Shown here: one piece after another, positions 1 to 8,528 of the stretch
Layout: each line of letters starts with the position of its first letter
Position numbering within the stretch: the first letter of the stretch is position 1
DNA from: Aminobacter aganoensis
GTDB taxonomy: Bacteria; Pseudomonadota; Alphaproteobacteria; Rhizobiales; Rhizobiaceae
Direction: 5' to 3'
Assembly: GCF_014206975.1 (NCBI RefSeq)
Contig: NZ_JACHOU010000013.1
Coordinates: 62,001 to 126,000, forward strand
Length of the DNA: 64,000 nt
Notes under the pieces: model-generated
What the model was told of the DNA's origin: nothing
The model's input: only the letters and a program-made list of their open reading frames with translations
The model's database searches: none
Position numbers and translations under genes: made by a program

Positions 1-587
1 CCGGCATTCTCGGCGGCAGCCGTCAGGCACTCGATGAAGTGGAAGATGTAGGCCGGTCCCGAGCCGGAGACGGCGGTCACCGCGTCCATCAGGCCCTCGT
101 CGGCGATGGTGGCGACTTCGCCGCTGGACGACAGCAGGTCGCCGACGAAGTCCCTGGCCTTGTCGGTAACATGGTCGTTGCAATACAGCACCATCATGCC
201 CTTGCCGATGGCGGCGGGCGTGTTGGGCATGCAGCGCGCGATCGGGGTCTGTGCGCCGAGGATTTCGCTGAAGGTGGCGACCGAGGTGCCCGCGGCGACG
301 CTGACGAACGTCGCCCGGCCATTGCCGAAGCGGCGGTAGCCGGAGGTCACCTCGCGAATGACCTGCGGCTTGACCGCGATGACCACGACTTCGGGGTCGG
401 CGTCTGCCGGGATGCCGCCGACTTCCGAGGCGACACGGCTGCCGAGTTCGGCGGCGCGGGCGCGCAGTTCGGCATTGGGTTCGACGACGAACGTCTCCGC
501 GGGCCTGAGCTTGCCCGATTTCAGCCAGCCGGTGAGCATGGCGTAGCCCATGTTGCCGCAGCCGGCGAGGATCAGTCTGATGGTCAT
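1..587 (-). CDS. proC: Pyrroline-5-carboxylate reductase, partial (C-terminus outside window)
   Basis: Last step of proline synthesis: NAD(P)H-dependent reduction of 1-pyrroline-5-carboxylate in the cytoplasm. Reading from the ATG at 587 the protein opens MTIRLILAGCGNMGYAML, a Rossmann GxGxMG dinucleotide-binding loop. It continues with VVVIAVKPQ, CMPNTPAAIGKGM and AVTAVSGSGPAYIFHFIE, all ProC family signatures. About 195 codons are visible and no stop is reached, so the gene runs off the left edge; the family is usually near 270 residues. No frameshift is seen in the visible part. The neighbour at 654 is unrelated and on the same strand. Family assignment is secure. Confidence 0.93.
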   Translation of the reverse strand, partial: MTIRLILAGCGNMGYAMLTGWLKSGKLRPAETFVVEPNAELRARAAELGSRVASEVGGIPADADPEVVVIAVKPQVIREVTSGYRRFGNGRATFVSVAAGTSVATFSEILGAQTPIARCMPNTPAAIGKGMMVLYCNDHVTDKARDFVGDLLSSSGEVATIADEGLMDAVTAVSGSGPAYIFHFIECLTAAAENA

Positions 588-653
588 TCAAAGCCCTCCG
601 AACATCCTGACATAGACCGTCTCGCGGCCATGCGGAAGGGCGGAAACGCCACT

Positions 654-1769
654 TCAGCGTGTGTCGTCCAGCCTCTTGCTGAAGGCGTTGGTGAAGCTGA
701 CGCTGCCATGCGCCCCGGCCTCGGCCAGCGCGACGTCCATGAAGCCGTTTGTGACCCGGACTACGGCAAAGCCGCCCATGTAGCCGGCCTTGGGCTTGAA
801 CAGGTCGAGCCCGTCGCGCCTGTAGACCATCGGCGTCTCGTGCTGGTGGCCGTGGAAGACGCCGATCACGTTCGCCCCGCCGATGACGGCCAGCAGGTCG
901 CGCCGGTCGCCGTCGCTCCACCAGTGCGGCTTGCCGCTCCCGGCGTCATCGAACTGGCGGGCGCTCGGGTCCCATCTCTCGATCGAGAACGGATCCCAGC
1001 CATAGTGCTGGAACAGGATCACCGGCCTGCCGTCGCCGGCAAAGGTCTTGAGGTCCCGCTTCAGCCAGCCGAGCGCGCTCGGGGCATCCTTGGCCGTGTC
1101 GCCGGCGAACCTGTGCGTCTGCACGAGATGCAGCCCGCCCCAGTCCCAGGAATAGCAGTCGGACGGCGCGTCATAGTTGGTAGCGGGCACCGGTGGCTTG
1201 AAGAACACGCTTGGACGGTGGTTGATCTCGACATAGTCGCGCAGCTCGCGCCGGTACCAGTCGACCTGCGGCGGCGGCCCGTCCTGGTCCAGGTCGTGAT
1301 TGCCGAGCCCGACATAGACCGGCACATGCACCCGGTCGGGGCCGCTGCCTTCCTGGTAGCGGTGGCTGAACTGCAGCAATTGGGTGCCTTCATGGGGTTG
1401 GGTCACCTGGCCGCCGCCGTCGTCGGTCATGTCACCGCCGACGACCAGGCCGAGCGGCCGGCCGATGCGCTGGCCGGCGCCTGCAAGGCCCGATTTCGCG
1501 CCGCCGATCTCGCTCGGCCAGTTCAACTCGCCCACCTTGTTCAGGGCAGCGATGTGCCGGCGCAGATTTTCGTCCGTCTTGCCTTCGGCCTGGCAGTTGG
1601 GGCTGAGCCCGCTTGCCATGCGGCAGGCATGGATGTCGGCGGCAAACAGGAATGTCGCGTCGGTCTTCGGCCAGGTGGCACCGCGCGCCGGCAAGCTCCG
1701 CAGCATGGGCAACATGGCCGCTCCGAGCGACCCGGCGAGCAACTGGCGTCTGGAAACGGCGGTGGCCAT
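654..1769 (-). CDS. Tat-exported calcineurin-like metallophosphoesterase
   Basis: A 371-residue protein with a twin-arginine signal (SRRQLLAGSLGAAML, then an ARGA cleavage region near residue 30), so it is probably periplasmic. All blocks of the calcineurin-like phosphoesterase fold are present in order: D-x-H (FAADIHACRM), GDxxD (VVGGDMTDD), GNHD (LGNHDLD), a lone His (LFQHYGWD) and GHxH (FHGHQHE). These residues bind the dinuclear metal centre. The substrate cannot be read from sequence. It sits downstream of the polysaccharide genes on the same strand but is 45 bp away from them, so a role in that locus is only a guess. Confidence 0.85.
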   Translation of the reverse strand: MATAVSRRQLLAGSLGAAMLPMLRSLPARGATWPKTDATFLFAADIHACRMASGLSPNCQAEGKTDENLRRHIAALNKVGELNWPSEIGGAKSGLAGAGQRIGRPLGLVVGGDMTDDGGGQVTQPHEGTQLLQFSHRYQEGSGPDRVHVPVYVGLGNHDLDQDGPPPQVDWYRRELRDYVEINHRPSVFFKPPVPATNYDAPSDCYSWDWGGLHLVQTHRFAGDTAKDAPSALGWLKRDLKTFAGDGRPVILFQHYGWDPFSIERWDPSARQFDDAGSGKPHWWSDGDRRDLLAVIGGANVIGVFHGHQHETPMVYRRDGLDLFKPKAGYMGGFAVVRVTNGFMDVALAEAGAHGSVSFTNAFSKRLDDTR

Positions 1770-1814
1770 GGCGCGAGAATGTCGCGCCCGCCGGCCGGGA
1801 TCAAGGGCCCAGGA

Positions 1815-3122
1815 TCACGCCTTGCGGATCACGACGCGCGACACCAGCCGCAACCCCAGCACGCCGAAGACGAAGAACAGCCAGACCGGGTCGGCGCGGC
1901 GAAAGAAGAAGCTCTCCAGGAAGGCATTAAGCGCGGTGAACAGCACCACCATCATGAACATGTCGCCCAGGAAGACATTTTCCTTGGTCAGCGGAATGCG
2001 CATGTAGTCGCGCAAGGGGGCGATCAGGAAAGCGTAGATCGCCGTGACCAGCGCCGGGATGCCCATCAGCACGGCGAGGTCGAGATAGCCGTTGTGGCCG
2101 TGCACGATGGCACGGATGTCCCAGTCCTGGTCGAAGGCGCGCTCGCTCTCGGTCAGCAGCGGCGTGCCCCAGAAGCTTTCGTAGCCGTAGCCGAACCAGG
2201 GGTGCCGGGCCAGCATCTCGCCGGCATAGGCCCACAGGGTGGTGCGGCCGGTATAGGTGAGGTCGGGGACGAAATAGGCGGCAAGGTCCTTCAGCGGATC
2301 GATGAAGACGATGCCCAGCGTGGCGAGCGCCGTGCCGATGATCGCCGTTGCAAACAGCACCGTTGCGCCCAGTCGCATGCCGATCAGGCCAGGCAGGATG
2401 ACGACCATGATCGACAGCGGCACCAGGCCGGCCGTGGTCTTGGAACCGGTATGGACCATGAAGAACATGGCGGCGGCGAACAGGATGGCGCCTGACCGGT
2501 GCCAGCCGCGCCGGAACAGATAGATGCCGGCGAAGCTGTAGCAGGCCATGACCGGGGCGGCGATGTTCTTGTGCGAGAACGCGCCACGCCACAGCCCGGC
2601 ATGCTGCGGCTCGACGCCGTCGGCGCCGTGGATCGCCACGCTCGGATTGAGCGCCACGCCGGCGTAGCAGAGCCCGACGACGACGAGTCCCGAGACAGCG
2701 AGCACCGTCGAATAGGCATCGCCGTCGCGCGGCAGCGCCAGCACGGTCGCCATGGCCAGGATGCCGATCAGGGTAAACGACGCGGCACGGAAGGCAGAAC
2801 CTGGATCGGTGGCCGTCAGCACCGAAATCATGAAGAAGCAGAGCAGGATCGCCCAGGGCAGGCTTGCCAGCGCGCGCAGCCGGTCAGGAGCGGCCAAGGT
2901 CAGGAGCGCAAGGATCGAAACTCCGCCGAGCGAGCCGAAGCCGAGCTGGTTGACGATGTCGCCGCCGCCGGCGACATCGGCGCCCGCCGGCTGGAATGGG
3001 CGGAACGACACGATCACCACGGTCAGCAGCACCGTCGCGATCGCCGTGGCGACGCCCGAACTGGTGAACGCCGCCGACAGCGGCGCCGCCTCAGTTCTTT
3101 TCAGGCTGCCGATATTGCTCAT
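1815..3122 (-). CDS. O-antigen ligase / polysaccharide polymerase-like membrane protein
   Basis: About 435 residues and strongly hydrophobic, with roughly ten to twelve predicted membrane segments. It resembles the O-antigen ligase/Wzy_C superfamily (WaaL, ExoQ, Wzy), which joins or polymerises lipid-linked glycans on the periplasmic face. The large periplasmic loop holds WFGYGYESFWG and the HGHNGYLDLAVLMG motif typical of the superfamily. I chose the ATG at 3122 (MSNIGSLKRTEAAP); a longer frame to 3164 would run further into the glycosyltransferase. The chosen start overlaps the end of the GT2 gene by 32 bp, so the two are probably translationally coupled. Ligase and polymerase cannot be separated by sequence alone. 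Confidence 0.8.
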   Translation of the reverse strand: MSNIGSLKRTEAAPLSAAFTSSGVATAIATVLLTVVIVSFRPFQPAGADVAGGGDIVNQLGFGSLGGVSILALLTLAAPDRLRALASLPWAILLCFFMISVLTATDPGSAFRAASFTLIGILAMATVLALPRDGDAYSTVLAVSGLVVVGLCYAGVALNPSVAIHGADGVEPQHAGLWRGAFSHKNIAAPVMACYSFAGIYLFRRGWHRSGAILFAAAMFFMVHTGSKTTAGLVPLSIMVVILPGLIGMRLGATVLFATAIIGTALATLGIVFIDPLKDLAAYFVPDLTYTGRTTLWAYAGEMLARHPWFGYGYESFWGTPLLTESERAFDQDWDIRAIVHGHNGYLDLAVLMGIPALVTAIYAFLIAPLRDYMRIPLTKENVFLGDMFMMVVLFTALNAFLESFFFRRADPVWLFFVFGVLGLRLVSRVVIRKA

Positions 3123-4089
3123 TGGCATAACCGAAATCGGCGAGCACGCGGCCCAGCGCCACATGGATCGGGTAGGCGGCGACCGAAGGCGAGCCGGTCC
3201 AGATCAGCCGCAGCAGCGCGCGCAAGGGCGAGAAGATCAGCAGTGTCAGGCTCTTCAGGAACACCCGTGTATTGGCCAGCGGCGCCCCGGAATACCGCTT
3301 CTTGGCGACCAGCGTCGAGATGACGCCGTTGCGCAGGCCGCGTGCCCGGATCCAGTCGGCCTCGACGCGCCGCGCCGGCACGTTCTCGAACAGCTTGGCT
3401 TCGGCGCACCAGGCGAGCCTGAAGCCGCGCCGGGCGGCCCGGCTGAGGAAATCCGAATCGCCGCCGCCCATGAAGTTGAAGCGCAGATCGAGGAAGGGCG
3501 GTCCCATCGCCAGCAGCACGCTTCGGGTGAGCAGCAGGTTGCCCGATGAAAACAGCGCCCGCACCGGGCCTGTGGTCGAGTAGGGCGGTGCAAACACCGG
3601 ATGCGTCGCCCAGGCCTGGTGAGCCGGGTCGGCAAACACCGGGAGCTGCGGCCCCCCCACGATGTCGGCGTCGAGACGCAGTTGCGTGCTGCACATTGTT
3701 TCCAGCCACAAGGGATCGGCCAGTTCGTCGTCGTCGATCACCAGGAGCTGGGTGAAATTCGGAAACTGCAGAAGTGCCGTGTGCCAGCCGGCATTGTAGG
3801 CGCTGCAATTGCCGCGCTCATGGGCGATGATCACCATCCCGGCCATCTTGCCGCTCTCGAACAGGGGCAGCGCCGCGTTCAGGCCCTCGCGACCCTCGTC
3901 GTCGTTTTCCATGACGATGACCGCAAAGCGGCGTGCCGTCTTTTGCCTGGCGAGCGAATCGAGCGTTGCCAGCAATTGCTGTGGCCGGCGGAAGGTCGGC
4001 AGCGTCACCACCACGTCCACGGCGTCATTGGCCAGCGCAGGCGATTGGCCGGCGATGGTCACGGACTTGAGTGGTGGCAGGACGGTCAT
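3091..4089 (-). CDS. Family 2 glycosyltransferase
   Basis: 332 residues. The N-terminal GT-A domain begins VVVTLPTFRRPQQLLATLDS and carries the metal/nucleotide-sugar acidic cluster VIDDDE at residues 117-122. A second region, FNFMGGGDSDFLSRAARRG, is typical of GT2 enzymes acting on surface glycans. No membrane span is obvious apart from a mildly hydrophobic C-terminal stretch (SLTLLIFSPLRALLRLI), which may attach it to the membrane. It is the first gene of a two-gene minus-strand unit with the polymerase-like gene. The divergent GT4 gene starts 171 bp away. The sugar transferred is unknown. Confidence 0.85.
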   Translation of the reverse strand: MTVLPPLKSVTIAGQSPALANDAVDVVVTLPTFRRPQQLLATLDSLARQKTARRFAVIVMENDDEGREGLNAALPLFESGKMAGMVIIAHERGNCSAYNAGWHTALLQFPNFTQLLVIDDDELADPLWLETMCSTQLRLDADIVGGPQLPVFADPAHQAWATHPVFAPPYSTTGPVRALFSSGNLLLTRSVLLAMGPPFLDLRFNFMGGGDSDFLSRAARRGFRLAWCAEAKLFENVPARRVEADWIRARGLRNGVISTLVAKKRYSGAPLANTRVFLKSLTLLIFSPLRALLRLIWTGSPSVAAYPIHVALGRVLADFGYANEQYRQPEKN

Positions 4090-4259
4090 GGAAAAACGCC
4101 GGTTCTTGTGATGCCCTTGCCTAGCATCGGCACGATAACGGTCAGTTAAATAATGGCGCTCCGGAGGCTGTGCGCCAGTGGCGTTTGCAGGACAACGACC
4201 AGATTGCTTAATGAAGACTTCACCGCAGCCTGCTAGCCGTGGGACAGGAATCTATTGTG

Positions 4260-5435
4260 ATGCATGTGCTGTTTGCCACATCTATCGTACCCGATGGAGC
4301 GCTTTCCTCGGGTTACGAGATCGCCAACCAGGCGATCATCGACGCGCTGCGCCGCAACGGCGTGCGCGTGACCGTGCTCGGCTTCGGCTGGCCGGGCAAG
4401 GCGCCATCCGACCCGGAAAACACCATCCTGCTCGGTTCGCTTGACGTGCGCACCGATACCGCGCCCTTGCCGCGCAAGCTTGCATGGCTGGCCAGTGCCG
4501 TTGCCTCCGGCCTGACATTCGCTTCGGCCAAGCTGCGCGTGATCCCCGAGGAAAGGGTGCGCGAGGCGATCGCGGCCGCCGGGCCGTTCGATGGCTACAT
4601 CCTCAATTCGGTTCAAATGGCGGCTGCGTTCGAAGACGCCTTTCGCGACAAGCCCTCGATCTTCGTCGCCCACAATGTCGAGTTCCGATCCGCGACGGAA
4701 AATTCGCAGGCCGCCCGGGGCGCCTTCCAGCGCATCCTGTTCCGCCGAGAGGCGAGGCTGCTCGAGGTCATCGAGAAGCGACTGTGCCGCAATGCGCGTT
4801 TCGTCTTCACGCTGGCCGAGGAGGACCGCGCCGAACTCGGCGTCGCCTCCGAAACACGCTCGGTGGCGCTCCCGCTGGTCACCCGTTCCGATCTGCCGCC
4901 TGCGACCGGCACGCGCCGGATCGAGTGCGACGCGGGGCTTATCGGCACCTGGACCTGGGAGCCAAACCGCATCGGCCTCGACTGGTTCCTGGGCAAGGTG
5001 GTGCCGCATCTGCGTGCCGATTTCCGCATTCACATCGCCGGCAGCGTCCCGGCTGGCGTGTCTTCGCCGCATCCGGGCGTCAGCTTCGTCGGTCGCGTGC
5101 CCGATGCCCAGGCCTTCGTCCGGAGTGCCGCTGTCATCCCGCTGGTCAGCACTTCCGGCAGCGGCGTCCAGCTCAAGACCATCGAGACCTTCGAACTCGG
5201 CCTGCCGTCGGTGGCGACGGCGCATTCGCTGCGCGGCATCGCCCACAAGCCTCGGAACTGCATCATGACCGATGACCCCGCCGCCTTCGCCAGGGCGCTC
5301 CAACAAACTGTCGATCAAGCCGTGGCCGACGTCGACGGCAGCGATTTCCATCGTCGGCAGATCGCGGCCCTCGATCGTGCTGTAGCGCTCGGGCTCGCCA
5401 CGCTTGGCGCCGGCACGCGCGAGGTTGCCGCTTGA
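4260..5435 (+). CDS. Family 4-like glycosyltransferase
   Basis: 391 residues from the ATG at 4260, preceded by GGGACAGGA; an in-frame GTG at 4239 would add seven residues but lies over that Shine-Dalgarno-like sequence. The fold looks GT-B: an N-terminal domain beginning MHVLFATSIVPDGALSSGYE (Gly-rich acceptor loop), then IGTWTWEPNRIGLDWFL, HPGVSFVGRVPD and a C-terminal nucleotide-sugar region with GSGVQLKTIETFELGLPSVAT, which is like the E-x7-E block of retaining GT4 enzymes. It is the first gene of a three-gene unit with the WecG/TagA-type and DUF6492 genes, which follow without gaps. The substrate is not predictable. Confidence 0.82.
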   Translation: MHVLFATSIVPDGALSSGYEIANQAIIDALRRNGVRVTVLGFGWPGKAPSDPENTILLGSLDVRTDTAPLPRKLAWLASAVASGLTFASAKLRVIPEERVREAIAAAGPFDGYILNSVQMAAAFEDAFRDKPSIFVAHNVEFRSATENSQAARGAFQRILFRREARLLEVIEKRLCRNARFVFTLAEEDRAELGVASETRSVALPLVTRSDLPPATGTRRIECDAGLIGTWTWEPNRIGLDWFLGKVVPHLRADFRIHIAGSVPAGVSSPHPGVSFVGRVPDAQAFVRSAAVIPLVSTSGSGVQLKTIETFELGLPSVATAHSLRGIAHKPRNCIMTDDPAAFARALQQTVDQAVADVDGSDFHRRQIAALDRAVALGLATLGAGTREVAA

Positions 5436-5437
5436 GC

Positions 5438-6199
5438 ATGACAATCTCCAAACCGGTTGCAACGTTCCGGCGCATCCTGGGCATCCGCGTCGCCAGCCTG
5501 CGGCGAGATGAGGCCGTCTCGCTGTTGTCCGGGTTCATCCGGGAAAAGACCTTTACCAAGGTCGGATTCCTCAATGCCCACAACGCCAATGTTGCCTGTT
5601 CCGACAAGGAATTTGCCGCAGCACTCGACGACTTTCTGGTCCTGGCCGATGGCATCGGCGTCGACATCGCAGCACGCTGGCTCTACGGCGCGCCGTTTCC
5701 GGCCAACCTCAATGGCACCGATTTCGTGCCTGCCTTGCTCGTGGCGGCCGACAAGCCGCTGACGGTGGCGCTGCTCGGTGCATCGCGCGAGAACGCCGAA
5801 CGGGCCGCTGCGCGCCTCAGCGAGATCGCGCCGCAGCACCGGTTTGTCGTCATCCACGACGGATTTTTCACCGCCCAGGAAGAGCCTGCGATCATCGCCT
5901 CCCTGGCGGCGTTGAGGCCCGACATATTGCTCGTCGCCATGGGCGTGCCGCGCCAGGAATTCTGGATCGCCCGCAACTTGCGGCCGGAGCATTGCACAGT
6001 GCCGATCGCCGTCGGCGCTCTGCTTGATTTCCTCAGCGGGTCGGTGCCGCGCGCGCCGGCGTGGATGCGCCGGCTACGCCTCGAATGGCTGTTCCGGCTG
6101 GTCATCGAGCCCGGGCGGCTGTGGCGGCGCTACATCGTCGGCAATCCGCTTTTCCTGCTTCGCGTGCTGCGTCAGAAACTGGCCGGGGATTGCTCTTGA
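5438..6199 (+). CDS. WecG/TagA/CpsF family glycosyltransferase
   Basis: 253 residues from ATG 5438. A TTG at 5432 overlaps the upstream TGA and would add two residues. Family blocks are all present: LADGIGVDIAARW, NLNGTDFVPALL, LVAMGVPRQEFWI and the basic C-terminal RAPAWMRRLRLEWLFRL followed by EPGRLWRRY. WecG and TagA add N-acetylmannosamine-type sugars to lipid-linked intermediates at the inner membrane, and the basic tail is the membrane-associating element in this family. In exopolysaccharide loci such proteins usually act early in repeat-unit assembly. The gene is tightly coupled to the genes on both sides. Confidence 0.88.
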   Translation: MTISKPVATFRRILGIRVASLRRDEAVSLLSGFIREKTFTKVGFLNAHNANVACSDKEFAAALDDFLVLADGIGVDIAARWLYGAPFPANLNGTDFVPALLVAADKPLTVALLGASRENAERAAARLSEIAPQHRFVVIHDGFFTAQEEPAIIASLAALRPDILLVAMGVPRQEFWIARNLRPEHCTVPIAVGALLDFLSGSVPRAPAWMRRLRLEWLFRLVIEPGRLWRRYIVGNPLFLLRVLRQKLAGDCS

Positions 6200-7086
6200 A
6201 CGCAAGCGGCACGCCTGTTGTCGCCGACGCGGCGCTGGTGACGGCCAGCTACGCTGCCGATTTCGAGCGTTGCCGCCTGTTGTGCGAGACGGTCGACCGC
6301 CATGTCACCGGTGCGTCGCACCACTACCTGCTGGTCGAACACCGCGACGTGGCGCTGTTCCGCCAGTTGGAAAGTCGCCGCCGCACCGTCATCGACGAGC
6401 GCGAGCTGCTGCCGTCCTGGCTGCGGGACTTTCCCGATCCGACGAGCCTGTTCAAGCGCCGCATCTGGCTCAGCCTCAAGGCGCCGCCATTGCGTGGCTG
6501 GCATGTGCAGCAACTGCGCCGCATCGCCATCGCGGAGCGGATCGAGCAGCCGGCGCTCGTCTACGTCGATTCCGACGTCGCCTTCCTCAGGCCGTTCGAC
6601 TGTGCCCGCTTCTGGCGCGACGACAAGGTGCGCCTGTTCCGTCGCGACGACGCATTGCTTCGCCCCGGCCATGAAAACCACCATGTCTGGTCGCGCAACG
6701 CCGCCGCCGTGCTCGGGCTCGAGGCGCCTGAAATCTCATCGCACGACTACATCTCGACCCTGATCGCCTGGCGCCGTTCGAGCGTGCGAGACATGCTTGC
6801 CCGTATCGAACAGGTCAGCGGCCGGCATTGGGTCGAGGCGGTGTCGGCGCGGCGCCGATTTTCCGAATGCATGATCTACGGCCGTTTCGTTGACGAAATC
6901 GCCGGCGGCGCCGGACATTTCCACGGTTCCGAGGAATTCTGCCGCGTCCACTGGACCGGCACTCCGCTGTCGGATGCCCAGTTCGAGGCCTTCGTTGCCG
7001 AGATGTCGCCCGAGCAGGTGGCGATCGGCATGCAGTCCTTCATCGGCACCGATCTCGGCCGGATCAGGAAGCTGGTCGGCGCCTGA
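6196..7086 (+). CDS. DUF6492 family putative glycosyltransferase
   Basis: I place the start at TTG 6196, which overlaps the upstream TGA by four bases, giving 296 residues beginning MNASGTPVVADAALVTASYA. No ATG lies nearby, and an upstream frame to 6061 would sit wholly inside the previous gene. The body has GT-A-like features: VTASYAADFERCRLLCETVD at the N-terminus, FKRRIWLSLKA, and an acidic DxD-type block VYVDSDVAFLRPF. This matches the DUF6492 family found in polysaccharide loci. Function is inferred from family and context only. It is the last gene of the three-gene plus-strand unit. Confidence 0.72.
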   Translation: MNASGTPVVADAALVTASYAADFERCRLLCETVDRHVTGASHHYLLVEHRDVALFRQLESRRRTVIDERELLPSWLRDFPDPTSLFKRRIWLSLKAPPLRGWHVQQLRRIAIAERIEQPALVYVDSDVAFLRPFDCARFWRDDKVRLFRRDDALLRPGHENHHVWSRNAAAVLGLEAPEISSHDYISTLIAWRRSSVRDMLARIEQVSGRHWVEAVSARRRFSECMIYGRFVDEIAGGAGHFHGSEEFCRVHWTGTPLSDAQFEAFVAEMSPEQVAIGMQSFIGTDLGRIRKLVGA

Positions 7087-7087
7087 T

Positions 7088-8383
7088 CTAGATCGCCTTG
7101 GCTGGCCGGCGCAGTGCCGTGTATGTCACCGCCGCTGACGCCAGATAGAGCAGCGCGAACATCCCGTTCAGCGACCACACCAGGGTTTGCGTGTCGGCGA
7201 CCTGCAGCAAAAGGCTCGACAGCAATGCCGCCTTGAGGGCGGCGAGCAGCGCCAGGTTGCCGGCGCGGATCAGCGTCTGCCCGCGCGCGAACAGCAGTTC
7301 GGCGTGATATTCGACGAGGTTGCGCAAGGCCGGCACGAACAGGGCCAGGCCGACGAGCGGCGCTGCCTCGGAAACGTTCCTGCCCAGGAAATTGGGATAG
7401 AAATGCAGCACCACGGCGAGGAACAGCAGCGCCGATGTCGAGACGACCAGAATTCCGGCCTCGATGCCGATCTTGACCTTCAGCCGCTCCAGCATCTGCG
7501 GCGCGCGCATCATCCGCTGCACCAGCATCATCGAGAATGTGCGGATTGGGATGGCGGTGAGGTCGACCAGCCGCATGACGATGGCATAGATGCCGGCGAG
7601 ATGTGGGCCGCCCATAGCCAGCACCAGCAGCTTGTCGAACTCCATCTGCAGGTAGAACAGCACTTCCGCGCTGGCGACATAGATCGAATCGGAAAGCCGC
7701 CGCCAGTAGAGATATGGCGTCAGCCGAAGCTTCTGGCGCGGGTAGAAGACGCCGAAGGCAAGGGCGAGCGAAACGACGTTCGAGGCGACGTAGAACCAGG
7801 CCCAGGCCTCGAGGGTGGGTGTCGGCCAGAAGACGAACAGCGCGGCGGCCGCCGCCTTGATCGCTGCCGTCAGGATCGCCAGCGTCGCCGCGCGGCCGAA
7901 ACGGCCAAGGCCGTTGTTGACGATCATCGCCACCTCGACCGGTCGCCACAACAGCGCTTCGGCGAAGATGACGATGGCAAAGATGCCAGCCGGCAGGGTG
8001 GTGGAAAAGAACAGCAGCCAGGTCAGCGCCGAGGCCGCCACCAGCACCGGCAGCGACAGGAGCGCCAGCATCAGGAAACCGGCGGTATAGCTTCCGATCA
8101 GCCGAGGCCTGATCGTGGCGGTGCGGTAGAGGGCAGAGATGAAGCCGAAGGCGAGGGTGCGCGACAGCATCACGCCGGCAGCGGACGCCGTGGCAAACAG
8201 GCCGAAATCGGCGATGGACAAGGTGTTGGCCAGTGCCACGAAATAGATCAGCGAGAAGATCAGCCGACCCGCCGAGCCGCTGACTGCCGAGAAATAGTCG
8301 CGCAGGAGCGCGCGCCGTTCCGAAAGGAAACTGCCGATACGGTCGCGCAGCGGCACGCGCGGTATGTCGTTGGCCTGGGTCAT
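7088..8383 (-). CDS. Polysaccharide flippase-like membrane protein (MOP superfamily)
   Basis: 431 residues from the ATG at 8383 (MTQANDIPRVPLRDRIGS); a longer frame reaches 8449 but its first 22 residues look non-coding. About twelve hydrophobic segments are visible, beginning with GRLIFSLIYFVALANTLSIADFGLFATASA, which is typical of Wzx/PST polysaccharide flippases. These proteins move undecaprenyl-linked repeat units from the cytoplasmic to the periplasmic face. It converges with the DUF6492 gene (1 bp between them) and diverges from the export-protein gene at 8529, so the locus is complete for assembly, flipping, polymerisation and chain-length control apart from a priming enzyme. Confidence 0.78.
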   Translation of the reverse strand: MTQANDIPRVPLRDRIGSFLSERRALLRDYFSAVSGSAGRLIFSLIYFVALANTLSIADFGLFATASAAGVMLSRTLAFGFISALYRTATIRPRLIGSYTAGFLMLALLSLPVLVAASALTWLLFFSTTLPAGIFAIVIFAEALLWRPVEVAMIVNNGLGRFGRAATLAILTAAIKAAAAALFVFWPTPTLEAWAWFYVASNVVSLALAFGVFYPRQKLRLTPYLYWRRLSDSIYVASAEVLFYLQMEFDKLLVLAMGGPHLAGIYAIVMRLVDLTAIPIRTFSMMLVQRMMRAPQMLERLKVKIGIEAGILVVSTSALLFLAVVLHFYPNFLGRNVSEAAPLVGLALFVPALRNLVEYHAELLFARGQTLIRAGNLALLAALKAALLSSLLLQVADTQTLVWSLNGMFALLYLASAAVTYTALRRPAKAI

Positions 8384-8528
8384 GATCCGGCCGCAGGATA
8401 GGGAGCAAAGCTTAATGTGCGGTTTTGCCAGCGCCCCCCCCCGGGCCATTGAGCGAGAAAATTAACCTTTTGTTTCCCATGCCTGTTTAGCTTGGGTTAA
8501 GAACCGGACGCTTGATCCGTCACAGTGC

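Noticed and set aside
39-2495. Long plus-strand frame opposite the proC, phosphoesterase and polymerase genes
   Set aside because: It is antisense to three well-supported genes, has low-complexity Arg/Gly/Ala/His composition and no domain. High GC keeps stops rare on the opposite strand.
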